From Streptomyces griseus (GTDB lineage: Bacteria > Actinomycetota > Actinomycetes > Streptomycetales > Streptomycetaceae), in contig NZ_MDKB01000001.1 of NCBI RefSeq assembly GCF_001715295.1, forward strand, positions 1,484,968 to 1,548,967: DNA of 64,000 nt, read 5' to 3'. This document shows positions 49,135-56,958 of this stretch, piece after piece. A model generated the notes under the pieces. That model saw nothing but the letters and a program-made list of their open reading frames with translations, had not been told where the DNA came from and did not search any database. Every line of letters begins with the position of its first letter. Position 1 is the first letter of the stretch. A program made the position numbers and the translations under genes.

Positions 49135-49476
49135 ATGAAGCGGGACGAGGAGACCGCGCGGGGCCTGGCCCAGGTGGAGGGCTACCTGCTCTGGAACGCC
49201 GAGGTCGATGAGGCCCGCCGCCAGGCAGGCCGCTTCACCGATCAGCTGCCGTGGCTCACCGCGGCCCAGCGCGAGGACGTCGAACGCGTCTACGTGACGG
49301 ACCGGGTGGCGGTTTGCCGCGAGGCGCTCACGAGGATCGCGGGTCGGGCCACCGAACTCCGGGGTGAGTACACCGCACGGTACGAACGCCTTCGGGTGCG
49401 CTGTGTGGCCGCGTCCGTCATGACCGTGGGGGCGGTGAGCGGCGCCTGCGCGGCGGTGTCACTGATCAACCGGTGA
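49135..49476 (+). CDS. Small protein with C-terminal membrane segment, after ctaD
   Basis: A 113-residue protein. The helical N-terminal 90 residues are charged (EETARGLAQVEGYLLWNAEV, EARRQAGRFTDQLPWLTAAQ), and one C-terminal helix is hydrophobic (VAASVMTVGAVSGACAAVSL). GAGAGG supports ATG 49135. It lies 38 bases after ctaD and may be co-transcribed. A tail-anchored membrane protein is plausible. No family is recognised. Confidence 0.7.
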   Translation: MKRDEETARGLAQVEGYLLWNAEVDEARRQAGRFTDQLPWLTAAQREDVERVYVTDRVAVCREALTRIAGRATELRGEYTARYERLRVRCVAASVMTVGAVSGACAAVSLINR

Positions 49477-49485
49477 CATCCGTGA

Positions 49486-49505
49486 GGCCCTCGGGCCCGA
49501 GGGCC
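49486..49505. terminator. Perfect 20-bp palindrome after the ctaD unit
   Basis: GGCCCTCGGG/CCCGAGGGCC lies 10 bases past the stop at 49476, between convergent genes; a bidirectional terminator. Confidence 0.65.
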
Positions 49506-49585
49506 CGGGTGACGAGCCGCCGACGGACGGGCGCGCCGAGGACGCCCGGTGCTCTGCCGGGCTTCTGCGGAGGATGAGCGTACGG

Positions 49586-49972
49586 TCAGTGCCGGACCAG
49601 GCAGAACGGATGACCGGCAGGGTCCGCGTAGACGCGCCAGCCCCGCTCGTCCGGGCCGGCGTCCAGCAGCGTGGCGCCGAGGGCGAGCACCTGCTCCTGG
49701 GCGCGCTCCAGGTCGGCCATACCGAAGTCCTGATGGAACTGCTGGGGGCGGTCCGGGTCCGGCCATCGCGGGGCCCGGTGGTCCGCGACCCGCTGGAAGG
49801 CGAGGACGGTCCCGGCCGGTGTGTGCAGGGTCGCCCAGTCGGGGCCTAGGGACCACCGCCGGTCGGGCTGATCCACCTGTCCGCCGAGGACGGCCCCGTA
49901 GAAGGCGGCCAGCCGTGCCGGGTCGGGACAGTCCAGCACCACGCATTGCAGTTCGGCGATCACGCGGCTCAT
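49586..49972 (-). CDS. VOC (glyoxalase/bleomycin-resistance-like) protein
   Basis: A 128-residue vicinal-oxygen-chelate fold. It begins IAELQCVVLDCPDPARLAAFYGAVLGG and ends GWRVYADPAGHPFCLV. QQFHQDFGMADLE supplies a likely metal-site histidine in the second beta-alpha-beta module. Members are dioxygenases, isomerases or drug binders; the substrate is unknown. ATG 49972 has only a weak ribosome site. Confidence 0.85.
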   Translation of the reverse strand: MSRVIAELQCVVLDCPDPARLAAFYGAVLGGQVDQPDRRWSLGPDWATLHTPAGTVLAFQRVADHRAPRWPDPDRPQQFHQDFGMADLERAQEQVLALGATLLDAGPDERGWRVYADPAGHPFCLVRH

Positions 49973-50502
49973 CCTACGAGGCCACCGAGGGGTCGGCCGA
50001 CGAGAGAACGGTGACCGTACGTGCGACCGTCGGCGCACGGTCGCATCACGCCGCACCTGCTGCGCCGCGTGTCTCCACCGGGGCGTCCGGGCGTGCCCGA
50101 GGCAACGGTGCCGCAGCAGCCCTCTCACCGTGCCGGTGCGCCGACGCCGGGCACGGACCTGGTGGCGCTCGACTCGTCCGGGCCCGCCGGACGACCGACT
50201 CCGCCACGCGCACGAAACCGGCTGACGGCCGGGACGCAGCCGGCTGCGGGCCGGGGCGCGCACACCACCGACGGAACGAGGGCCGGACCCACCGGCAGGC
50301 TCGCGGCGGGGAGCAGATCCGTACGGTGCCCCGCGCACACCGTGTACCCGCGCCTCCGTCGTCCCGGTCCCTCGTGCAAGCGGCTCACCGTCAACTCGGG
50401 TGCCCGCGTGCCCGGCCCGGAAGCAGCCGGGGGCTGCTTCCGGGCCGGGCACGTGACAGGGAGACGTGACGGCCGGTACTCCCGGCCGGCGGGTCCTGAC
50501 GG
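49973..50502. other. 530-base region without a supported gene; two hairpins
   Basis: Besides the strong hairpin at 50407-50453, TGCGACCGT (50022-50030) and ACGGTCGCA (50037-50045) form a 9-bp stem with a 6-base loop. No frame on either strand looks like a real protein. Confidence 0.5.
50407..50453. terminator. 22-bp perfect hairpin downstream of the antitoxin-like gene
   Basis: The left arm 50407-50428 (starting CGTGCCCGG) and right arm 50432-50453 are exact complements around a GGG loop. It is among the longest perfect stems in the window. No T-run. Confidence 0.7.
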
Positions 50503-50697
50503 TCAGCCGCGCGACGGGTCGTCAGGGTCCCGGTCCGCGCCGAGCTGCTGGTGAAGCTTCTCCTGGCCGGTGTCGACGTGCTTGCTGTACTTGCCCTGCG
50601 TCCGTTCGTCGATCATGTCGCCGGCCTTGTCGACACCCTTCCCTGCCTGGTCCTCGTGGCCCTTCAGCATTTTCTTGATCTTGTCCATGGCGGACAT
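50503..50697 (-). CDS. MT0933-type antitoxin/CsbD-like small protein, orphan
   Basis: A 64-residue, highly charged, probably disordered protein with MDKIKKMLKGHEDQAGKGVD and KAGDMIDERTQGKYSKHVDT. This pattern is that of the MT0933/Rv0909-like antitoxin family, which resembles CsbD stress proteins. GGAGGAT precedes ATG 50697. The cognate toxin (Rv0910-like, an SRPBCC fold) would be expected next to it but is absent. A stress-response role without a toxin is equally possible. Confidence 0.78.
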   Translation of the reverse strand: MSAMDKIKKMLKGHEDQAGKGVDKAGDMIDERTQGKYSKHVDTGQEKLHQQLGADRDPDDPSRG

Positions 50698-50852
50698 GTC
50701 GGATCCTCCTCCGCTCGGCGTCCCCCTCGTCCAGGGTCTCCGCACACGGGGCGTACCGCATCCGCGAGGGCGCCTCGGCGTTTCCGGGGCGTGCGGGACG
50801 TGTGAAGGGCGCCCGGATGGGCAGATACCGGTGACCTGAGGAGGTGGTGGCC

Positions 50853-50948
50853 GTGGGCCGCATCCAGATCGTCCGCCGTCCCAGGCCCCCCGCGGGGCCG
50901 CCCCCGCCGGATCTGCGTACCCCGTCCGGACGCGTACTGCCGTACTGA
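50853..50948 (+). CDS. Possible 31-residue Pro/Arg-rich peptide
   Basis: GAGGAGG (50838-50844) stands at ideal distance before GTG 50853. The frame runs MGRIQIVRRPRPPAGPPPPD and on to a TGA at 50946-50948, with nearly all codons ending in G or C. It is a candidate small protein or leader peptide about 100 bases before the alditol oxidase gene. Without homologues it could also be chance. No signal sequence. Confidence 0.35.
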   Translation: MGRIQIVRRPRPPAGPPPPDLRTPSGRVLPY

Positions 50949-51051
50949 CTCCTCGTCCGCCCTCAGGACGCCCCGGCGGCCCGGGGGCGGGCGCGTGAGC
51001 GGTACCGGGCCCGCGAGGGGTCTGCGCGCGGCGAGCGTAAGCTTCGGACAC

Positions 51052-52338
51052 ATGATCGATCACTCGGGGCGCGCCTCGTCCGTCCGGCGGACGAACTGGG
51101 CCGGCAACATCTCGTTCGGCGCACGGCGCCTGCACACACCCGCCTCGGTGGCCGAGCTCCAGGACATCGTTGCCGCCGCCGGTACCGTGAGGGCGCTGGG
51201 CACCGGCCACTCCTTCAACACGATCGCCGACACCACCGGCGACCTCGTGTCCGTCGCGGGCCTGCCCCGGTCGATCGAGATCGACCGGGAGGCCGCCACC
51301 GCGACGGTCAGTGCCGGGCTGCGCTTCGGCGAGCTGACCGACACGCTCCACCGGAGCGGCTTCGCCCTGCACAATCTGGGCTCGTTGCCCCACATCTCGG
51401 TCGCGGGGGCCTGCGCGACCGGCACCCACGGATCCGGGGTCGGCAACCGTTCCCTGGCCGGGGCCGTCCGGGCGCTGGAACTCGTCACCGCGGACGGTGA
51501 CGTGGTCACTCGGCAGCGAGGCGATCAGGACTTCGCAGGCGCGGTCGTCTCCCTGGGCGCGCTCGGAGTGGTGACCCGTGTGACCTTGGACCTCGTGCCC
51601 GCGTTCGACGTACAGCAGTGGGTCTACGAGGGGCTGCCGCGGGACGAGGTGATCGGCCGGTTCGACGCGGTGATGTCCGAGGCCTACAGCGTGAGTCTGT
51701 TCACCGGCTGGCGGGGCGATCCGGTCGATCAGGTGTGGCTCAAACGACGGCTCACGGGCGACGGGCCACTCGTCGCGCCGCGGCGCTGGCGGGGTGCGAC
51801 GCTGGCCGGCGGGCCGCGGCATCCGGTCCCGGGCATGCCGGCCGGTCACTGCACGCAGCAGGGGGACGCCGGCCCCTGGCACGCACGGCTTCCCCACTTC
51901 AGGCTCGAGTTCACCCCCAGTAACGGGGAGGAGCTCCAGTCCGAGTACTTCGTAGCCCGGTCCGACGCCGTGGCGGCCTACGAGGCGCTGGAGCGGATCC
52001 GCGGAAGCTTCGCGCCGCTGCTGCAGATCGGCGAGATCCGCACCGTGGCCGCGGACGACCTGTGGCTCAGCCCGGCCCAGGGCGGCGACGCCGTGGCGTT
52101 CCACTTCACCTGGGTGCCCGACACGGCGGCCGTCACGCCCGTCCTCAGGAAGATCGAGGAGGCGCTGGCGCCCTTCGGAGCCAGGCCGCACTGGGGCAAG
52201 GTGTTCACCACGGAACCCGGCAGGCTGCGCGAGCTGTACCGGTACTACGCGGACTTCGAGGAGCTGATGACCAGGTTCGACCCCACGGGGACCTTCCGCA
52301 ACGACTTCCTCGCCCACCACTTCCCGCTGGCCGGCTGA
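51052..52338 (+). CDS. aldO: Alditol oxidase (FAD-dependent, AldO-like)
   Basis: A 428-residue vanillyl-alcohol-oxidase-family flavoprotein very similar in motif order to S. coelicolor alditol oxidase, which oxidises xylitol, sorbitol or mannitol at C1 with O2, producing H2O2. H53 in GTGHSFNTIAD is the residue that links FAD covalently. SVAGACATGTHGSGVGN is the FAD loop. EIRTVAADDLWLSPAQGG, HFTWV and HWGKVF supply the active-site Glu-Arg, Thr and Lys. TAAGCT at 51038-51043 and no ribosome site suggest a leaderless transcript starting at ATG 51052. Confidence 0.92.
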   Translation: MIDHSGRASSVRRTNWAGNISFGARRLHTPASVAELQDIVAAAGTVRALGTGHSFNTIADTTGDLVSVAGLPRSIEIDREAATATVSAGLRFGELTDTLHRSGFALHNLGSLPHISVAGACATGTHGSGVGNRSLAGAVRALELVTADGDVVTRQRGDQDFAGAVVSLGALGVVTRVTLDLVPAFDVQQWVYEGLPRDEVIGRFDAVMSEAYSVSLFTGWRGDPVDQVWLKRRLTGDGPLVAPRRWRGATLAGGPRHPVPGMPAGHCTQQGDAGPWHARLPHFRLEFTPSNGEELQSEYFVARSDAVAAYEALERIRGSFAPLLQIGEIRTVAADDLWLSPAQGGDAVAFHFTWVPDTAAVTPVLRKIEEALAPFGARPHWGKVFTTEPGRLRELYRYYADFEELMTRFDPTGTFRNDFLAHHFPLAG

Positions 52339-52374
52339 GGGAGGCGCGGCCCTTCAGGGCGGGCCGCGTCCCTC
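52337..52374. terminator. Bidirectional hairpin covering both stop codons
   Basis: GAGGGA-GG-CGCGGCCC pairs with GGGCCGCG-TCCCTC (2-base bulge, 8-base loop). It starts in the aldO stop and runs across the stop of the MASE1 gene at 52354. Confidence 0.7.
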
Positions 52375-53358
52375 GCCCGGCCCGGGTGTCCGGTTCTCCC
52401 CCGGCGGCCGGGGTGAGAGGTCCTCGACGAGAGCCGCGAGTTGCTCGCACGCCAGTTCCGTCTCCCGGCGGATGTTGTTGTGTTCGGTGACGATCGCGGC
52501 CAGCAGAAGGGCGGTGAGGGCCACGCACCCGTTCAGGACGGTGAGGTTGAGCATGACCTCCAGCACGGTGTGGTCGGCGAACGGCCCCGCCCCGTCGGTT
52601 CCGGCGACGATCGCCATCACGGACATCAGCAGGGCACACGGTGCGCTGCCCGCCAGCTGGAAGCGCAGGGCGGCCCAGATCAGCACCGGGAAGAGCAGAT
52701 AGATCATGGAAAGGGGGCTTCTCGTCGCCACGACCGTCACCCCGACCGCGACGACCGCCAGCGCGAGCGCCTCCCCCCACCGGTCCCCCCTGCGGGGCAG
52801 CCGCGCCGTGCGCAGGACGAGCAGCAACGGGGTGACCGTGAGCACGCCCATGGCGTCCCCGGCCCACCAGGCCGACCAGACCGGCCAGAACTCCAGGGAC
52901 GGCAGATCGCCGCTCAGCGCCTGGACACCGACGCCTACGGTGGAACTGAGGACCATGCCTGCCATGGCCCCCAGGAACACCAGGAGGACACCGTCGCGCA
53001 GTCGGTCCAGTTCCTTGCGGAAGCCCACCGCCCGTAGGGCGAGATAGGAGCACAGCGGGGCCACGGTGCTCCCGACCGTGATTCCGGCACCCCCGAGCGT
53101 GAGACCGCCGCTGATCCAGACGACCATGAGCAGGGCGCCGACCGCGATCGCGGGAACGGCGCGGAGGCCCAGGTACAGCAGGGCCGCCAGGGCGATGCCG
53201 GTGGGCGGCCACAGCGGGGTGACGACCGAATTGCCCACCTCCAACTGCCGGAGCAGCCCGAGACGCCCGGAGCCGTAGTAGGCGGCCGTGATGCCCGCCA
53301 TCTGCAGGACGACGAGGGCTCGGCGTCTGGTTTCCTCGCTGCGGATCACGCGTCTCAT
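52354..53358 (-). CDS. MASE1-domain integral membrane sensor, no output domain
   Basis: A 334-residue protein consisting almost only of a MASE1 membrane sensory domain (about 8 helices: RRALVVLQMAGITAAYYGSG, SVVTPLWPPTGIALAALLYL, and others). The family block WPVWSAWWAGDAMGVLTVTPLLL is clear. A short cytosolic tail ends in a Pro/Gly-rich stretch. MASE1 usually precedes a kinase, cyclase or PP2C phosphatase on the same chain. Here the phosphatase is the separate gene immediately upstream (53 bases), so the pair probably works together. Confidence 0.88.
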   Translation of the reverse strand: MRRVIRSEETRRRALVVLQMAGITAAYYGSGRLGLLRQLEVGNSVVTPLWPPTGIALAALLYLGLRAVPAIAVGALLMVVWISGGLTLGGAGITVGSTVAPLCSYLALRAVGFRKELDRLRDGVLLVFLGAMAGMVLSSTVGVGVQALSGDLPSLEFWPVWSAWWAGDAMGVLTVTPLLLVLRTARLPRRGDRWGEALALAVVAVGVTVVATRSPLSMIYLLFPVLIWAALRFQLAGSAPCALLMSVMAIVAGTDGAGPFADHTVLEVMLNLTVLNGCVALTALLLAAIVTEHNNIRRETELACEQLAALVEDLSPRPPGENRTPGPGEGRGPP

Positions 53359-53410
53359 CAGACACCGCCCATGGCGGCGGGTGGCCGTGACACGCGGCAG
53401 GGGGCCCGTC

Positions 53411-54247
53411 TCACGAGGGGTCGCGCGGGGGGAGCGCCTCGTGGCGCAGGACCAGTACGGCGGCGTCGTCCTCGTGGCCGGTGCACACGGCGGCTTCGAG
53501 CAGTCGGTCCGCGAGTTCCTCGGCGGTGTCACCTACGTGGGAGCTCAACAGGCCTCTGACGCGCTCGAGTCCGTCGCCGATCGGCAGCGAGGGCCCCTCG
53601 ATGACACCGTCGGTGAGCAGGACGAGCGCACCGTCCTCGGCGAGCGTGCGCCGGGTGACCGGATAGTGCTGACGGGGCGCGATGCCCAGGGGGAGTCCGC
53701 CCGCGTCCGCGGTGATCCCCGACCGGCCGTCGGCAGTGGCCCACACGCACGCCACGTGTCCGGCCCGGGCGCTCTCGACCTCCCGGCTGACGGGATCGAT
53801 ACGGAAGAACGAGCAGGTCGCGAAGAGGGCGGAGTCCATGGAGAGAATCAGGTCGTTCGTACGGGTCATCACCTCGCCGGGGTCCTTCGCCGTGCTCGCG
53901 AAGGCACGCATGGCGATGCGTATCTGCCCCATGAAGGCGGCCGCCTCGACGTCGTGACCCTGCACGTCCCCCACCGCCAGGGCGAGTGCCCCGCCGGGCA
54001 GCAGGAAGCCGTCGTACCAGTCGCCGCCGATGTCGAGACCGTCGCGTGCGGGGGCGTAGCGCGCGGCGGTCCGCAGTCCCGGAAAGACGGGCAGCGTGGC
54101 CGGGAGCATCTTGCGCTGCAGCGCCTGGGCCAGCTCGACCCGCGCCTGATGCAGACCCACTTCCTGCCGGGCGCGGGCCGTCAGGTGCTGCAGCGTGTTC
54201 AGCACGTCCTCGGCGCTGGCCGACCGGGGAGTACGACGCCGGTTCAT
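53411..54247 (-). CDS. PP2C/SpoIIE-type phosphatase paired with MASE1 protein
   Basis: A 278-residue stand-alone SpoIIE/RsbU-like phosphatase. A helical linker (about 12-45; LQHLTARARQEVGLHQARVE) leads to the catalytic domain with DIGGDWYDGF, AVGDVQGHDVEAAAFMGQ, LTDGVIEGPS and HEDDAAVLVL, which contain the metal-binding aspartates. The linker resembles what normally follows a MASE1 domain. It is expected to dephosphorylate an anti-anti-sigma factor. Same transcript as the MASE1 gene. Confidence 0.88.
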   Translation of the reverse strand: MNRRRTPRSASAEDVLNTLQHLTARARQEVGLHQARVELAQALQRKMLPATLPVFPGLRTAARYAPARDGLDIGGDWYDGFLLPGGALALAVGDVQGHDVEAAAFMGQIRIAMRAFASTAKDPGEVMTRTNDLILSMDSALFATCSFFRIDPVSREVESARAGHVACVWATADGRSGITADAGGLPLGIAPRQHYPVTRRTLAEDGALVLLTDGVIEGPSLPIGDGLERVRGLLSSHVGDTAEELADRLLEAAVCTGHEDDAAVLVLRHEALPPRDPS

Positions 54248-54419
54248 GGGCCGCTCCGCGTTACGTCGATTTTCTGCATCCTATTTCGGCCACACGGGTC
54301 CGGCGAGCGCTGAGCGCGGCCCCGGAAAGCCGAGCACCGGTGGATCGCGGCTCCGGGAGAGGCGGGCGGGAGTCCCGCCCGTACGCGGACCGGGGGCCCG
54401 GGAAGCGCCCGTACGCGTG

Positions 54420-54899
54420 TCAGACCGCCCGGCTCAGAGAAGCCGTGAGACGCCCGAGCGTCCGCTGGAGCGCGACGATCTCCTCGACCGGCAGGCCCGT
54501 GGCCGCGAGGATCGTCCGGGGGACGGGCAGCGCGCGTTCGCGCAGAGCGGCTCCGGTGTCCGTGAGGTGGACGACCACCGACCGCTCGTCCTGGGCGCTG
54601 CGCTCCCGCCTGACCAGTCCGGCCGTCTCCAGCCTCTTGAGCAGGGGGGAGAGGGTCCCGGAGTCCAGATGGAGCCGCTCCCCGATCGCCCTGACCGGCA
54701 GGGGGCCGTGTTCCCACAGGACCATCATCGCGAGGTACTGCGGATAGGTCAGCCCGAGTTCCCGCAGCGCCTCCCGGTAGACGCCGCCGAAAGCCCGGGA
54801 GGCGGCCTGGAGCGAGAAGCACACCTGGTGGTCCAGGCGCAGCAGCTCGCTGTCCGGCAGACCGGCCGGGTCGGAGGAGTGGGGCGGTGATGACGTCAT
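54420..54899 (-). CDS. ohrR: OhrR, MarR-family organic-peroxide-sensing repressor
   Basis: A 159-residue winged-HTH regulator. C27 in HQVCFSLQAASRAF is the reactive cysteine of OhrR. The wing and recognition region is VRAIGERLHLDSGTLSPLLKRLETAGLVRRERSAQDERSV. Organic hydroperoxides oxidise C27 and release DNA. It is divergent from ohr with shared operators between them. A TACCCT -10-like hexamer about 15 bases before ATG 54899, and no strong ribosome site, suggest a leaderless mRNA. Confidence 0.93.
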   Translation of the reverse strand: MTSSPPHSSDPAGLPDSELLRLDHQVCFSLQAASRAFGGVYREALRELGLTYPQYLAMMVLWEHGPLPVRAIGERLHLDSGTLSPLLKRLETAGLVRRERSAQDERSVVVHLTDTGAALRERALPVPRTILAATGLPVEEIVALQRTLGRLTASLSRAV

Positions 54900-54930
54900 C
54901 CGCCCAGGGTAGCTCGCTTCCTGCAATAAG

Positions 54931-54950
54931 TTGTGCACAATTTAATTGTG
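54931..54950. promoter_or_regulatory. OhrR operator in the ohrR-ohr divergent region
   Basis: Overlapping dyads TTGTGCACAA (54931-54940) and CACAATT-T-AATTGTG (54936-54950). The latter matches the known ACAATTNAATTGT OhrR site. The ohr promoter is probably TTGTGC (54931-54936), a 17-base spacer and CATTCT (54954-54959), so bound OhrR would cover it. Confidence 0.75.
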
Positions 54951-55007
54951 TGCCATTCTCGTGGCGGTGACCGGCCCGCGGTCACCGCGTACGAGAGAAG
55001 GTCACCC

Positions 55008-55418
55008 ATGGACGCGCTGTACACCGCTGCCGCCACCGCGAACGGCCGTGAGGGGCGGGCGGTGAGCTCGGACGGCCGTATCGACCTCGCGCTGGCGCTG
55101 CCGCCGGCTCTCGGCGGCAACGGCGAGGGAACCAACCCCGAGCAGCTCTTCGCCGCCGGGTACGCCGCCTGTTTCGCCAGCGCGATGAGCTCGGTCGCCC
55201 GGGAGATGAAGGTCGACGCCAAGGACGTCGCCGTGACCGCGGAGGTCTCGATCGGCAAGGACGACACGGGCTTCGGCCTCGCCGTCGTCATGCGTGTCGA
55301 GCTGCCCGAGGCGCTCGAGGGGGAGACCGGCCGCCGCCTGGTGGAGGCGACCCACGCCTACTGCCCCTACTCCAAGGCCACCCGGGGCAACATAGACGTC
55401 GAACTCGTCATCGAGTAG
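55008..55418 (+). CDS. ohr: Organic hydroperoxide resistance protein Ohr
   Basis: A 136-residue OsmC/Ohr-family thiol peroxidase that reduces lipid and organic hydroperoxides. The redox cysteines are C55 (GYAACFASAM) and C119 (HAYCPYSKATRGN). The N-terminal LYTAAATANGREGRAVSSDG is characteristic of Ohr. Lipoylated proteins are the usual reductant. AGAAGG precedes ATG 55008. Controlled by the divergent OhrR. Confidence 0.95.
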   Translation: MDALYTAAATANGREGRAVSSDGRIDLALALPPALGGNGEGTNPEQLFAAGYAACFASAMSSVAREMKVDAKDVAVTAEVSIGKDDTGFGLAVVMRVELPEALEGETGRRLVEATHAYCPYSKATRGNIDVELVIE

Positions 55419-55425
55419 CCGTCGT

Positions 55426-55455
55426 GGTCCCCTCGGCGGCTGGGCCGAGGGGACC
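55426..55455 (+). terminator. Hairpin after ohr
   Basis: GGTCCCCTCGGC (55426-55437) and GCCGAGGGGACC (55444-55455) form a perfect 12-bp stem with a 6-base loop, 8 bases past the stop. The rest of the gap to 55718 shows no gene. Confidence 0.75.
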
Positions 55456-55718
55456 GGTGCGGCCCAGTGGGACAGGAGCCCCGCAACCTCCGGCAGCGGC
55501 CGGGCCCGCGGCCATGGAGACGGCACTCCGGCCTCCGGGCCGCACTCCTTCGACGTCGTCCTCACCCGGTCGGGTGTCCCGCGGCGCGGCAACCGGTCTT
55601 CCCGGTGCCTCCGCCCGGTCACCGGGCCCCTCCCTTCGCAGGTCCGGCGGGGAACGCGTAGACTCGGCCGCCGTTTCCGCCGACCGGCGGGCACCAACCG
55701 ACGAAGAGGCAGTTCGAC

Positions 55719-55880
55719 GTGAGTTTCGCAGACAGCACCGAGGCGCCGATCTACGCCGGCCTTGTCGAGGAGCAGGGTGACGTACCGGCCGAGGTGCGGC
55801 GGGTGGCGGAGGAAACCCTGCGGGAGGTGGACCGCGTCCTCGACTTCAGCTCGATGCGCAGGCCGGCCGCGGTCCGGTAG
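55719..55880 (+). CDS. Small hypothetical protein upstream of the SGNH hydrolase
   Basis: A 53-residue, acidic, helical protein (MSFADSTEAPIYAGLVEEQG, then EVRRVAEETLREVDRVLDFS). GAAGAGG lies 11 bases before GTG 55719, and third codon positions are strongly G/C. It is probably a real gene, co-directional with the hydrolase 67 bases downstream. No family is known to me. Confidence 0.55.
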   Translation: MSFADSTEAPIYAGLVEEQGDVPAEVRRVAEETLREVDRVLDFSSMRRPAAVR

Positions 55881-55947
55881 GCGCGGCGACTCCGGTCCGG
55901 CGCCGTAAGCCGCCCGCAGCACCCCTGCCACCCGCTCGGAGGACAGC

Positions 55948-56580
55948 GTGACCATCAGCCTGCACCGCTCGGCAACCGTCCTGTTCCAGGGTGACAGCAT
56001 CACCGAGGTAGGCCGGCTGTCGGAACCGGACAACCCCCTGGGGCACGGCTACGTACGGCTGGCGGCCGACCGTGTCCGGGCGGCGCGGCCGGACAGCGGC
56101 ATCACCTTCGTCAACCGGGGAGTCGGCGGCGACCGTGTGTCGGACCTGTGCGCCCGGTGGCGCGAGGACGCCCTCGACCTCAAGCCGGACGTGGTGTCCG
56201 TACTGATCGGTGTCAACGACACGTGGTGCCGCTATCGCGCGGGCGAGGTCACCTCGCAGCGGTCCTACGAGGACGACTACCGCGCCCTGCTCACCGCGGT
56301 CCGGGAGCGTCCGGACGCACAACTCGTCCTCGTCGAGCCCTTCCTGATCCCGGTCACGGAGGAGCAGTGGGGCTGGCGCGAGGACCTCGACCCCAGGATC
56401 CACACCGTCAGGCGGCTGGCCGAGGAGTTCGACGCCGCTCTGCTGGCCGCGGACGGCCTGCTCAACCAGGCCGCGCGCACCGCCGGGAGCCCTGAGCGCA
56501 TCGCCGGCGACGGAGTCCACCCGACCCCGCTCGGCCACAGGCTGCTGGCCGAGGCGTGGACGGCACTGGCCGGCCTGTAG
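55948..56580 (+). CDS. SGNH/GDSL hydrolase
   Basis: A 210-residue SGNH-fold esterase. Block I FQGDSITEVGRLSE has the nucleophile serine, block II the glycine in NRGVGGDRVSDL, block III GVNDTW has the Asn, and block V GDGVHPTPLGH has the catalytic Asp-His. No signal peptide, so it is cytosolic; it probably deacetylates sugars or cleaves small esters. GGAGGACA precedes GTG 55948. Confidence 0.92.
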   Translation: MTISLHRSATVLFQGDSITEVGRLSEPDNPLGHGYVRLAADRVRAARPDSGITFVNRGVGGDRVSDLCARWREDALDLKPDVVSVLIGVNDTWCRYRAGEVTSQRSYEDDYRALLTAVRERPDAQLVLVEPFLIPVTEEQWGWREDLDPRIHTVRRLAEEFDAALLAADGLLNQAARTAGSPERIAGDGVHPTPLGHRLLAEAWTALAGL

Positions 56581-56840
56581 CGACCGCCGACCCGCCGGAC
56601 GCGGACAGCGCGCGAGGCCGAGCGGCCCGGGGTCCGGTGCCGCGAGCCCACGGACAGGAACCTACGCACATGTGCAAGCGGTGCCCGACCGATTTCGGCC
56701 AGAACGGGCACCGGCTCGTGCCGCGCTCCGACGCGAGGCGCCCTGCGCCCTGCGGGACCCCGGCCTTCCCGCGTCCGACCTCGCCCTGTCGTTCCCCCCG
56801 AAGCGCTTGCGAGCATCGGTGCCGTCATCGTCCGAGCTTT

Positions 56841-56866
56841 CATGCAATTGCATCCGGAATTGCATG
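56841..56866. promoter_or_regulatory. Nested dyad upstream of the DUF397-XRE pair
   Basis: ATGCAATTGCAT (56842-56853) is a perfect palindrome. CATGCAATT (56841-56849) also pairs with AATTGCATG (56858-56866), giving three TGCAATT-type half-sites. It is an AT-rich island about 95 bases before the DUF397 gene and a likely autoregulatory operator for the XRE protein. The rest of the 56581-56958 gap shows no gene. Confidence 0.5.
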
Positions 56867-56958
56867 ACGGGTGCGATCAAGGGGTAGCCGTTCACCCGGC
56901 CCCCGTCCTGGCGTGCGTCAGGGCCCTCGCTCGTGGAAGCCGTAAAGGAATGGACGCG

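Noticed and set aside
49973..50502. Several forward and reverse frames of 70-170 codons
   Set aside because: All are Arg/Pro/Ala low-complexity, overlap each other, and lack ribosome sites.
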